Assembly: GCA_021784255.1 (NCBI GenBank)
Contig: JAJXSZ010000060.1
Location: forward strand, 1 to 11,907
DNA length: 11,907 bases
Direction of reading: 5' to 3'
Origin: Pseudomonadota bacterium
Lineage (GTDB): Bacteria; Pseudomonadota; Alphaproteobacteria; Acetobacterales; Acetobacteraceae
Part shown: positions 1 to 6,564 of the stretch, in pieces
Numbering within the stretch: position 1 is the first letter of the stretch
Layout of the letters: each line of letters begins with the position of its first letter
Notes under the pieces: generated by a model
What the model was told of the DNA's origin: nothing
Database searches by the model: none
What the model saw: the letters and a program-made list of their open reading frames with translations, nothing else
Position numbers and translations under genes: made by a program

Positions 1-1
1 C

Positions 2-610
2 TGCAAGACGACGACGATGCGCAGCGTGATGAACCTCACGCCGCCGCGCCAGGGCCATGTGCGCGTCTTCGGCAAGGAGACAACGCGTTGGCCCACGTTC
101 CGCATCGCCGCCTACGGCGTCGGCTACGTGCCTGAGGGGCGGCGCATCTTCCCCAACCTCTCGGTCGAGGAAAACCTCAAGGTGCCGCTGGAGCGCCCGG
201 GCCCGTGGACCATCCCGCGCGTCTACCAGCTCTTTCCACGCCTCGAGGAACGGCGGATGAACCGCGGCCGCCAGCTCTCCGGTGGCGAGCAGGAAATGCT
301 CTCGATCGCCCGCGCGCTGCTGCTCAACCCGCGCGTGCTGATCCTCGACGAGCCCTCGCAGGGCCTGGCGCCGCTGATCGTGCGCGAGGTGTTCCGCATC
401 GTCTCGCAGATGCGCGACGAAGGCATCTCCGTCCTGCTGGTCGAGCAGAACGTGCGGATGTCGCTCGAGGTCGCGGATCACGCCTACGTGCTCGACGACG
501 GCGCCATCGTCTATGACGGCCCGGCGGCGGAACTCGCGGCCGACGAGGAGCGGATCCAGGCCCTCGCCGGCGCCACCGCCGAGCAATGGGGAGAAGCGGC
601 GAAACCCTAG
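2..610 (+). CDS. livF: Branched-chain amino acid-type ABC transporter ATP-binding protein LivF (5' partial)
   Basis: ATPase subunit of a HAAT (Liv) ABC importer, acting on the cytoplasmic face to drive uptake of branched-chain or related amino acids. The frame is open from base 2, so the true start lies outside the window; the first internal Met is at 17. Counting from that Met, the ABC signature LSGGEQ is at residues 87-92 and Walker B VLILDEP at 107-113. It is followed by SQGLAP and then LLVEQN, where Gln replaces the usual H-loop His, as is normal in LivF proteins. The YVPEGRRIFPNLSVEENL stretch is a typical LivF Q-loop region. Only the end of Walker A is visible and reads C-K-T-T-T, where the family has G-K-T-T-T; this falls at bases 2-4 and may be an edge artefact. 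The other liv genes are presumably upstream. The stop is 64 bp before the next gene, which belongs to a different transporter family. Confidence 0.93.
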   Translation, partial: CKTTTMRSVMNLTPPRQGHVRVFGKETTRWPTFRIAAYGVGYVPEGRRIFPNLSVEENLKVPLERPGPWTIPRVYQLFPRLEERRMNRGRQLSGGEQEMLSIARALLLNPRVLILDEPSQGLAPLIVREVFRIVSQMRDEGISVLLVEQNVRMSLEVADHAYVLDDGAIVYDGPAAELAADEERIQALAGATAEQWGEAAKP

Positions 611-622
611 CCCCCTCCCTTC

Positions 623-656
623 CGCCCGGCGCACGGGCGTTGCATGCTCGCCCGGC
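623..656 (+). repeat. Alternative hairpins in the livF to binding-protein gap
   Basis: CGCCCGGC occurs at 623-630 and again at 649-656, and CGGGCG lies between them at 634-639. The middle segment can pair with CGCCCG at 623-628 (5-nt loop) or with CGCCCG at 649-654 (9-nt loop containing the palindrome GCATGC), so the two stems exclude each other. The second stem ends 10 nt before the ribosome binding site of the next gene. The layout resembles an attenuator or translational switch, but short GC stems are common at this base composition. There is no U-tract. Confidence 0.25.
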
Positions 657-674
657 ACAACGCTGGAGGGGATC

Positions 675-2255
675 ATGCGGCGCAGGACGTTACTGGCGGC
701 AACGACGGCCTCGGGGGCCCTCGCGGCGACCCGCGCGAACGCCTTCGTCACCCAGGGCAAGCGTCGCACCCTGGTCTTCTCCGGCGGCCAGCCCGTCCCG
801 GTGCTCGATCCGCACGTGAAGTACGACTACTCGACGCGGATGATGCAGCAGTCGCTCTACGACGCACTGCTCAAGTATGTCGGCAACCCGCCCAGGATCA
901 TCCCCTGGCTCGCCCGCTCATGGGACGTCAGCAAGGACGGCCTCACCTACACCTTCCACCTCGTCGAGAACGCGAAATTCCACAACGGCGACCCGCTGGA
1001 CGCCGAGGCGGTGCGCTTCTCCTTCGAGCGCGGCCTCAAGCTCGACAAAGGCGTGGCCTGGATGCTCAAGGCCCATCTCGATCCGAGCCAGATCAAGGCG
1101 GTGGACGCGCACACCGTCAGCATGACGCTCAAGCAGCCATTCCCGGGCTTTCTCTCCTTCGTGCCCTGGTGGTTCATCGTGAACCCCAAACAGGTCATGG
1201 CCGAGGCGAAGAACGGCGATGACGGCCAGGCTTTCCTCACCGCGCACGAGGCCGGCTCCGGCCCGTTCCGGATCAACCGCTGGGACCCGCAGGCGGCGAT
1301 GGTGCTCGATGCCGTGCCGGACTACTGGCGCGGCTGGGAGGAGGGCGCGGCCAACCGCCCCGCCGGCGTCATCTTCCAGGTGATCCGCGAGCCGGCGCCG
1401 CGGCGCGAGGCGCTGCTGCACGGCTCGGTCGACATGATCACCGACATGTCGCCCGACGACTACGACGCGCTGGCGAAGATGCCGGGCATCCGCGTCACCG
1501 ACGATGCCGGCATGACGCCCTTCACCGTCATGTTCAACTGCGCCTGGGGCCCGACCGCGGACGTGAACCTGCGCCGCGCCATCGCCTTCGCGATGGACTA
1601 CGAGGCGCTGATCGCGATCGAGAACGGCCATGCCAGGCTGCTCGATTCGCCCTTCCCGCCGGCGCTCGAGGGCCACATCGCGGTCCCCGGCATGCCGCGC
1701 AAGAACCTTGCCAGGGCGAAGCAATTCCTCGCCAGGACCAAATACGCCAAGGGCGGCCTGACGCTCGACTACCTCTACGTCGCCGGGCTCGAGGTCGAGC
1801 GCCAGGTCGGGCTGACCATCCTCGCCTCGCTCAAGCCGCTCGGCATCAAGGTCAACGTCCAGGGCGTGCCGTGGCCCACGGTGATGGCGCGCGGCGCCAA
1901 GGCCGAGGGCGGGCCGGCGATGATCGGCGTCTACGTGACCCCGGTCAGCACCGACCCCGACGTCGTCGCCTCGCAATACGCCGCCTCGGCCGCCGGCAGC
2001 TACTGGGGCATGCACCACCTCGCCGATCCCACGCTCGACCGCATGATCGCCGCGGCCCGCGTCGAACTCGACCACGCCAAGCGGATGGCGATGTATGCCG
2101 AGATCCAGAAGCGCATCGTCGCCCTGCAGCCGGCCATCTTCGGGATGCTGGAAAACCGCCGCTGGGCGATGAAGAGCGATGTCGAGGGCTTCGTCTTCTC
2201 CCCGGTGCGCCTCACCGGGGAGGTCGATTTCTACCCGATGTGGATCAAGGCGTGA
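675..2255 (+). CDS. ABC transporter substrate-binding protein, peptide/nickel (SBP_bac_5) family
   Basis: Periplasmic solute-binding protein of 526 aa, the usual DppA/OppA size, that captures a ligand (peptide, opine, glutathione or similar) for an ABC importer. The ATG at 675 is chosen because GGAGGGG at 665-671 is a strong ribosome binding site and because a signal peptide follows at once: RRRTLL at residues 2-7 is twin-arginine-like, then a short Ala-rich hydrophobic stretch and a likely cleavage after A-N-A (about residue 23). The frame is open further upstream, but that part overlaps livF and lacks a signal. The family's conserved block (YTFHL, then KFHNGDPLDAEAVRFSFERG) starts at residue 92, and 'LRRAIAFAMDYEALI' matches the second conserved region. 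It is followed after 40 bp by two cognate permease genes. The substrate cannot be read from the sequence. Confidence 0.92.
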   Translation: MRRRTLLAATTASGALAATRANAFVTQGKRRTLVFSGGQPVPVLDPHVKYDYSTRMMQQSLYDALLKYVGNPPRIIPWLARSWDVSKDGLTYTFHLVENAKFHNGDPLDAEAVRFSFERGLKLDKGVAWMLKAHLDPSQIKAVDAHTVSMTLKQPFPGFLSFVPWWFIVNPKQVMAEAKNGDDGQAFLTAHEAGSGPFRINRWDPQAAMVLDAVPDYWRGWEEGAANRPAGVIFQVIREPAPRREALLHGSVDMITDMSPDDYDALAKMPGIRVTDDAGMTPFTVMFNCAWGPTADVNLRRAIAFAMDYEALIAIENGHARLLDSPFPPALEGHIAVPGMPRKNLARAKQFLARTKYAKGGLTLDYLYVAGLEVERQVGLTILASLKPLGIKVNVQGVPWPTVMARGAKAEGGPAMIGVYVTPVSTDPDVVASQYAASAAGSYWGMHHLADPTLDRMIAAARVELDHAKRMAMYAEIQKRIVALQPAIFGMLENRRWAMKSDVEGFVFSPVRLTGEVDFYPMWIKA

Positions 2256-2277
2256 CGAAGCCCCCCGACTCCGCGCC

Positions 2278-2305
2278 CGATGTGACCCGTTCGATGTGAT
2301 CCGCT
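2278..2305 (+). repeat. 14-bp imperfect tandem repeat carrying the permease start codon
   Basis: Two adjacent 14-bp units, CGATGTGACCCGTT (2278-2291) and CGATGTGATCCGCT (2292-2305), match at 12 of 14 positions. The second contains the GTG proposed as the start of the downstream permease (2296). Each unit also contains ATGTGA, an ATG followed at once by a stop codon (2280-2285 and 2294-2299). The duplication therefore places two minimal start-stop elements at the translation start. Confidence 0.6.
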
Positions 2306-3303
2306 TCCTGGCCCGCCGCCTGGCCTTCCTGCTGCTGTCGCTGGCGGGCCTGGTGGTGCTCACCTTCGTCATCTCGCACGTCGCGCCCGCCGACCCTGCC
2401 ACGCTCGCGGCAGGGCCGGACGCGACGGCGGGCATGATCGCCGCGATCCGCCACCAGTACGGGCTCGACCGACCACTGCCGGTGCAGTTCCTGCTCTATG
2501 TCGAGGCCCTCGCCCGGCTCGATCTCGGCCACTCCGTCGCCACCGGCCACGCCGTTGCCGCCGACCTCGCCGTCTACCTGCCGGCGACGCTGGAACTGGT
2601 GCTGCTGGCCATGGGCTTCGCCGTCGTCGCCGGCGTTGCGCTCGGCATCTTCGCCGCAATCCGCCGCGGCGGCATCGCCGACCACGCCGCGCGCATCCTC
2701 GCCGTCTCCGGCATTGCCGTGCCGGCGTTCTGGATCGCCCTGATCCTGCAGCTCCTGTTCTCGGTGCACTGGAGGCTGCTGCCGATCGGCGGCCAGCTTC
2801 CGGTCGCCGTCGCGCCGCCGCGCCCGCTCACCGGCATGGTGATCCTCGATGCGCTGCTGCGCGGCCGGCCCGCCGTCGCCACCACCGCGCTGGTCCATGC
2901 GCTGCTGCCCGCCTTCGTCCTCGCCCTGCCCTGCCTCGCCTCGATCCTGCGCATCACGCGCCAGGAAATGATCGAGGTGCTGGCGGCGCATTATGTCCGC
3001 ACCGCGCGCGCGCAGGGTGTCGCGCCGCTGCGCGTCGTCACCCGCCTGGCGCTGCGCAACGCGATGGTGCCGATCCTCGCCATGATCGGCCTGCGCTTCG
3101 GCTTCATGCTCGGCACGACGGTGCTGGTGGAGACGGTGTTCGACTGGCCCGGCCTCGGCCTCTACGCCGTCACCTCGGCGACCAGCGCCGACTTCGCGCC
3201 GGTGATGGGGGCGACGCTGGCGATCGGCGTGCTGTTCATGCTCGCCACCCTCGCTGTCGACGTGCTCTATGCGCTCGCCGATCCGCGGCTGCGGGTTTCG
3301 TGA
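2296..3303 (+). CDS. ABC transporter permease, DppB-like (BPD_transp_1)
   Basis: Inner-membrane permease of 335 aa, normal for DppB-type subunits, forming half of the translocation channel with the next gene's product. The N-terminus has the family form: an Arg-rich start, a first membrane helix (about residues 9-29), then HVAPADP, the counterpart of the conserved PGDP. About six hydrophobic segments follow. The cytoplasmic EAA loop that docks the ATPase begins near residue 230 (AAHYVRTARAQGV, then LRNAMVPIL). The near-C-terminal ETVFDWPGLG matches the DppB signature 'E.iF.wPGlG'. GTG at 2296 is the best start: in this frame the next upstream Met (2179) lies inside the binding-protein gene and would add a non-family extension. 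No clear Shine-Dalgarno sequence is seen, so translation may be coupled to the preceding gene, which ends 40 bp upstream. Confidence 0.88.
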   Translation: MIRFLARRLAFLLLSLAGLVVLTFVISHVAPADPATLAAGPDATAGMIAAIRHQYGLDRPLPVQFLLYVEALARLDLGHSVATGHAVAADLAVYLPATLELVLLAMGFAVVAGVALGIFAAIRRGGIADHAARILAVSGIAVPAFWIALILQLLFSVHWRLLPIGGQLPVAVAPPRPLTGMVILDALLRGRPAVATTALVHALLPAFVLALPCLASILRITRQEMIEVLAAHYVRTARAQGVAPLRVVTRLALRNAMVPILAMIGLRFGFMLGTTVLVETVFDWPGLGLYAVTSATSADFAPVMGATLAIGVLFMLATLAVDVLYALADPRLRVS

Positions 3304-3327
3304 CGGTCCCGGCATGAAACCCGCGCC

Positions 3328-4155
3328 ATGAGAGCCCTGCTGCGTGATCCCTCGGCGCTGCTCGGCGCCGTGCTGGTGGCGGGCTTCCTGCTGCTGTGCG
3401 CCGCCGGCCCCTGGATCGCGCCCTACCCCGCCGACGCCACCGGCGCGATCCATTTCGCCCTCAAGCTGCGACCGCCCTCAGCCGCGCACTGGTTCGGCAC
3501 CGACGAGATGGGCGACGACATTTTCTCGCGCGTGGTCATCGGCGCGCGCACCAGCCTCTGGGTCGGCCTCGCCATCACCGGGATCGCGGTGGCGATCGGC
3601 GCGCCGCTCGGCATCCTCGCCGGCTTCCTCGGCGGGCGGGTGCAGACCGCGATCATGCGCGTGACCGATGTCTTCCTCTGCGTCCCCGGCCTGGTGTTGG
3701 CGCTGGCCATCGTCGCCGCCCTCGGCCCGGGCCTCGGCCACGGCGTCGCCGCCCTCGCCGCGGTGTGGTGGCCGGGCTATGTGCGCCTGCTCGAAGCGAA
3801 GGCACTCGCCCTGCGCGAGGCGGTCTTCGTCGAGGCCGCGCACGCCACCGGCGCCACGACGCCGCGCGTCCTGCTCCGCCACGTCGCCCCGAACTGCCTG
3901 GGCCCGCTGATCGTCAAGGCGAGCATGGACATGGGCTTCGCCATCCTCGCCGCGGCCAGCCTCGGCTTCATCGGCCTCGGCGCCCGCCCGCCAGCGCCCG
4001 AATGGGGGGCGATGATGGCGGTCGCACGCAACTACATGCCGGATTGGTGGTGGTACTCGCTCGCCCCCGGCGCCTTCGTCTTCGCCACCGTGCTCGGCTT
4101 CAACCTGCTGGGCGACGGTCTGGCGGCGTGGCTGGATCCGCGGAGCCAGCGCTGA
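3328..4155 (+). CDS. ABC transporter permease, DppC-like (BPD_transp_1)
   Basis: Second inner-membrane permease, 275 aa, pairing with the DppB-like protein just upstream (24-bp gap). It begins with a short N-terminus and a membrane helix (LLGAVLVAGFLLLCAAGPWIA), then HWFGTDEMGDDIFSRVVIGARTSL, the strongly conserved DppC 'H.lGTD..GrD..sR...GaR.SL' block. The EAA loop is classical: EAAHATGATTPRVLLRHVAPN from residue 169. The C-terminal LGFIGLGARPPAPEWGAMM also matches the family. ATG at 3328 is the only start after the upstream in-frame stop at 3301-3303, and it has no obvious ribosome binding site. The ATPase subunits that normally follow (DppD/DppF) are absent. The last 56 bp overlap the 3' end of the opposing epimerase gene. 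Confidence 0.92.
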   Translation: MRALLRDPSALLGAVLVAGFLLLCAAGPWIAPYPADATGAIHFALKLRPPSAAHWFGTDEMGDDIFSRVVIGARTSLWVGLAITGIAVAIGAPLGILAGFLGGRVQTAIMRVTDVFLCVPGLVLALAIVAALGPGLGHGVAALAAVWWPGYVRLLEAKALALREAVFVEAAHATGATTPRVLLRHVAPNCLGPLIVKASMDMGFAILAAASLGFIGLGARPPAPEWGAMMAVARNYMPDWWWYSLAPGAFVFATVLGFNLLGDGLAAWLDPRSQR

Positions 4156-5116
4156 ACCGGCCCTCCTTCCAGTCGCGGAACCAGGCGACGAAGCGCGCGA
4201 TGCCCTGGGCGAGCGGTGTTGCCGGCACGAAGCCGGCGAGCTCGGCGATGGCGCGCACATCGGCGCGCGTCTCCGTCACGTCCGCCGCCGGGCGCGGCGC
4301 TTCGACGATCGTCGCGCGCCGGCCCAGCCCCTGTTCCAGCAGCGCAACGAGGTCGGCGACGCTCTCGCTCTGGTTGTTGCCGATGTTGAGCAGGCGTATC
4401 GGCGGCGCGCCGGCGGGCGGGCGGTCGAGGCAGCCGAGCACGCCGGCGACGATGTCGTCGATATAGGTGAAGTCGCGCCGGAGCCGGCCGCCGTCATAGA
4501 CGGTGATCGGCCGCCCCGCCAGGATTGCCTCGGCGAAGCTGAAATAGGCCATGTCCGGCCGGCCCCACGGCCCATAGACGGTGAAGAAGCGAAGCCCGGT
4601 CTGTGCAATTCCATAGAGATGCGCATAGGCGTGGCTCATCATCTCGTCGGCGCGCTTGGTCGCGGCATAGAGCGAGAGCGGCGTGTCCACCCGGTCGGTC
4701 TCGGCGAAGGGCGGCGCGTTGCCGCCATAGACCGAGGAGGAGGAGGCATAGACGAGGTGGCGCAGCCGCGGCAGCGCACGCGCGAGTTCCAGGATCGCCA
4801 GATGGCCGACGAGGTTCGAGGCGGCGTAGTCGAACGGCGCCACCATCGAGTACCGGACCCCCGCCTGGGCGGCAAGATGGACGATGGCGTCGAGCCCGGG
4901 CTCGGCCAGCGCGGCCACCGCGTCCCGCTCGGCGATATCGACGCGGCGGAAGCGAAAGCGCGGATGCGCGAGGCGCGCCAGCCGCGCCGCCTTCAGCGCC
5001 GGGTCGTAATAGTCGTTGACGTTGTCGATGCCGATCACGTCCTCGCCGCGCTCGAGCAGGGCGCGGGTGACGTGAAACCCGATGAAGCCCGCGGCTCCGG
5101 TCACGAGAATGCTCAC
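4100..5116 (-). CDS. NAD-dependent epimerase, UDP-glucuronate 4-epimerase-like
   Basis: Extended short-chain dehydrogenase/reductase of 338 aa. By family it interconverts UDP-glucuronate and UDP-galacturonate in the cytoplasm, supplying sugars for capsule, LPS or exopolysaccharide. The NAD-binding TGAAGFIG is at residues 6-13, DNVNDYYDPALK at 31-42 is typical of the UDP-GlcA epimerase branch, ASSSSVYG is at 124-131, and the catalytic Tyr150-Lys154 pair sits in YAATK. TGLRFFTVYGPWGRPDMA and RDFTYIDDIV are also diagnostic. The start is GTG at 5116: an in-frame stop lies just upstream (5126-5128) and AGAGG at 5123-5127 is 6 nt away. The final 18 residues (FSAGSADPATPPDRRPAG) follow the conserved end of the fold and are encoded in the overlap with the opposing permease. 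No other polysaccharide gene is in view, so the exact sugar is inferred. Confidence 0.9.
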   Translation of the reverse strand: MSILVTGAAGFIGFHVTRALLERGEDVIGIDNVNDYYDPALKAARLARLAHPRFRFRRVDIAERDAVAALAEPGLDAIVHLAAQAGVRYSMVAPFDYAASNLVGHLAILELARALPRLRHLVYASSSSVYGGNAPPFAETDRVDTPLSLYAATKRADEMMSHAYAHLYGIAQTGLRFFTVYGPWGRPDMAYFSFAEAILAGRPITVYDGGRLRRDFTYIDDIVAGVLGCLDRPPAGAPPIRLLNIGNNQSESVADLVALLEQGLGRRATIVEAPRPAADVTETRADVRAIAELAGFVPATPLAQGIARFVAWFRDWKEGRFSAGSADPATPPDRRPAG

Positions 5117-5142
5117 CGCGCGCCTCTAACCCTCCCCCCACG

Positions 5143-5172
5143 ATGCCGCAAGCGGGCATGCCGCGAGCGGGC
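5143..5172 (+). repeat. 15-bp tandem repeat in the epimerase/patatin divergent region
   Basis: ATGCCGCAAGCGGGC (5143-5157) is followed directly by ATGCCGCGAGCGGGC (5158-5172), identical at 14 of 15 positions. It lies in the 178-bp region between two divergent genes, 27 bp upstream of the epimerase start. A short possible hairpin follows (GCCGGC at 5182-5187 and 5193-5198). It could be a pair of regulator sites or a neutral duplication; no known operator is recognised. Confidence 0.55.
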
Positions 5173-5235
5173 CGCCGCACGGCCGGCAAGGCGCCGGCTC
5201 GCGCGCCGTCTGAACGAAGCGTCATCAAGCGAGGG

Positions 5236-5264
5236 TTGTTGCGGCAAACCCGGGCGCCGATAAG
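5236..5264 (+). promoter_or_regulatory. Candidate sigma-70-type promoter for the patatin gene
   Basis: TTGTTG (5236-5241) and GATAAG (5259-5264) are separated by 17 bp, the optimal spacing. They match 3/6 and 4/6 of the consensus hexamers, including the TTG favoured in alphaproteobacterial -35 boxes. The -10 box is 30 bp before the ATG at 5295, which leaves room for a short leader with the ribosome binding site. It is a prediction from pattern only. Confidence 0.35.
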
Positions 5265-5294
5265 AGAGAGGTTCCAGCCAGGGAGATTCCGGCC

Positions 5295-6455
5295 ATGGAT
5301 GCATCCCAGCCACCGCCGCGCCCGCCGCAGGGCCCGTGGAAGCCGGCGAACTGCGACCGCATCGCGCTGGTGCTGCAGGGCGGCGGCGCGCTCGGCGCCT
5401 ACCAGGCGGGCGTCTACCAGGCGCTGCACGAGGCGGGTCTGGAGCCCGACTGGGTCACCGGCGTCTCGATCGGCAGCATTAACGCCGCGATCATCGCCGG
5501 CAACCCGCGGGAACGGCGGCTGGAGCGCCTGCGCGAGTTCTGGGACACCATCACCGCGCGGCGCATCTGGCCGTGGACGCCGGACGGCGACGACCCGCAC
5601 CGCCTGCACAACGCCCTCTCCGCCTTCTCGACGATGGCGCTGGGCCAGCCGGGCTTCTTCACCCCGAACCTGCCCGGCCCCTGGTTCGCGCCGCGCGGCG
5701 CCAGAACCGCGACCGCCTTGTACGACACCAGCCCGTTGCGCGACACGCTGCTGAAACTGGTGGATTTCGACCTCATCAACAGTGGCGCGACCCGGTTCGC
5801 GGTCGGCGCGGTCAACATCCGGACCGGCAATTTCATCTATTTCGACAATGCCGACAGCGAGATCATTCCGGAACACGTCATGGCCTCCGGCGCCCTGCCC
5901 CCGGCGCTGCCGATGGTGCGCATCGGCACCGATTGCTACTGGGACGGCGGCATCGTCTCCAACACGCCGCTCTCCGCGCTGCTCGGCGGCATCGGCAACG
6001 CCAACGCGATGGTGTTCCAGGTCGACCTGTTCAACGCCCGGGGCGCGCTGCCGCGCGACATGCGCGACGTGCTCGCGCGGCAGAAGGAGATCCAGTATTC
6101 GAGCCGCACCCGCACCATCACCGACAACTGGACCGAGCTGCACCGGCAGAAGGTGCTGGCCCGCCGCCTGCTCGCGATGATCCCCGAGGAACGGCTCTCG
6201 GCGACCGACCGTGCGCTCAAGCGCGAGCTCGACGACCTGCCGGAGATCACCATCCTGCACCTGATCTACCAGCACCAGCCCTACGAGAGCGACGCCAAGG
6301 ACTACGAGTTCTCCGCCAGCTCGATGCGCGACCACTGGGACGCCGGCCACCGCGACACCGCCCGCACGCTGCGCCGGCGCGAATGGCTCACCATGCCTGG
6401 CGAGGACGAGGGGATCCGGGTGCACGACGTCCACCACGCCGAGGAAGAGGCCTAG
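5295..6455 (+). CDS. Patatin-like phospholipase family protein with DUF3734-type C-terminus
   Basis: Predicted serine acyl hydrolase of 386 aa. Patatin proteins cleave phospholipid or other acyl esters with a Ser-Asp dyad. The oxyanion-hole motif GGGALG is at residues 29-34, the nucleophile elbow GVSIG at 56-60 (Ser58), and the catalytic Asp lies in DGG at 217-219, so all catalytic elements are present. The region after about residue 230 (VFQVDLFNARG; a basic helical stretch, QYSSRTRTITDNWTELHR; ending YEFSASSMRDHWDAGHRDT) looks like the DUF3734 extension found in many proteobacterial patatins. Such proteins are sometimes adjacent to 3-hydroxybutyrate dehydrogenase, but no such neighbour is visible here. 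There is no signal peptide, so it is probably cytoplasmic or peripheral to the membrane. AGGGAG at 5280-5285, 9 nt before the ATG, supports the start. It appears to be a single-gene unit. Confidence 0.92.
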   Translation: MDASQPPPRPPQGPWKPANCDRIALVLQGGGALGAYQAGVYQALHEAGLEPDWVTGVSIGSINAAIIAGNPRERRLERLREFWDTITARRIWPWTPDGDDPHRLHNALSAFSTMALGQPGFFTPNLPGPWFAPRGARTATALYDTSPLRDTLLKLVDFDLINSGATRFAVGAVNIRTGNFIYFDNADSEIIPEHVMASGALPPALPMVRIGTDCYWDGGIVSNTPLSALLGGIGNANAMVFQVDLFNARGALPRDMRDVLARQKEIQYSSRTRTITDNWTELHRQKVLARRLLAMIPEERLSATDRALKRELDDLPEITILHLIYQHQPYESDAKDYEFSASSMRDHWDAGHRDTARTLRRREWLTMPGEDEGIRVHDVHHAEEEA

Positions 6456-6461
6456 AGTGGA

Positions 6462-6495
6462 AAATCCGACCGGGTGACATCATCCGGTCGGATTT
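6462..6495 (+). terminator. Perfect 12-bp inverted repeat after the patatin gene, likely terminator
   Basis: AAATCCGACCGG (6462-6473) pairs perfectly with CCGGTCGGATTT (6484-6495) around a 10-nt loop, starting 6 bp after the patatin stop codon. The A-rich left and T-rich right flanks give a short U-tract (TTT) for plus-strand transcripts. It most likely ends the patatin transcript and separates it from the MFS gene 70 bp further on. The U-tract is short, so termination may be weak. Confidence 0.65.
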
Positions 6496-6564
6496 CTGGC
6501 TCTGGAATACATCGAACCCAGACCGCCTCTTCCCGAAGCGGGCGCAACCCGTCAGGCTCGCCGG

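Noticed and set aside
918..2435. 505-codon minus-strand frame opposite the binding-protein gene
   Set aside because: Same shadow effect; low-complexity charged sequence with no recognisable fold, while the plus strand encodes a full family protein.
4494..6437. 647-codon open frame on the minus strand across the epimerase and patatin genes
   Set aside because: It is antisense to two clearly recognised genes; the protein is a low-complexity Arg/Ala/Gly/His mix with no motif, as expected from GC-rich codon shadows.
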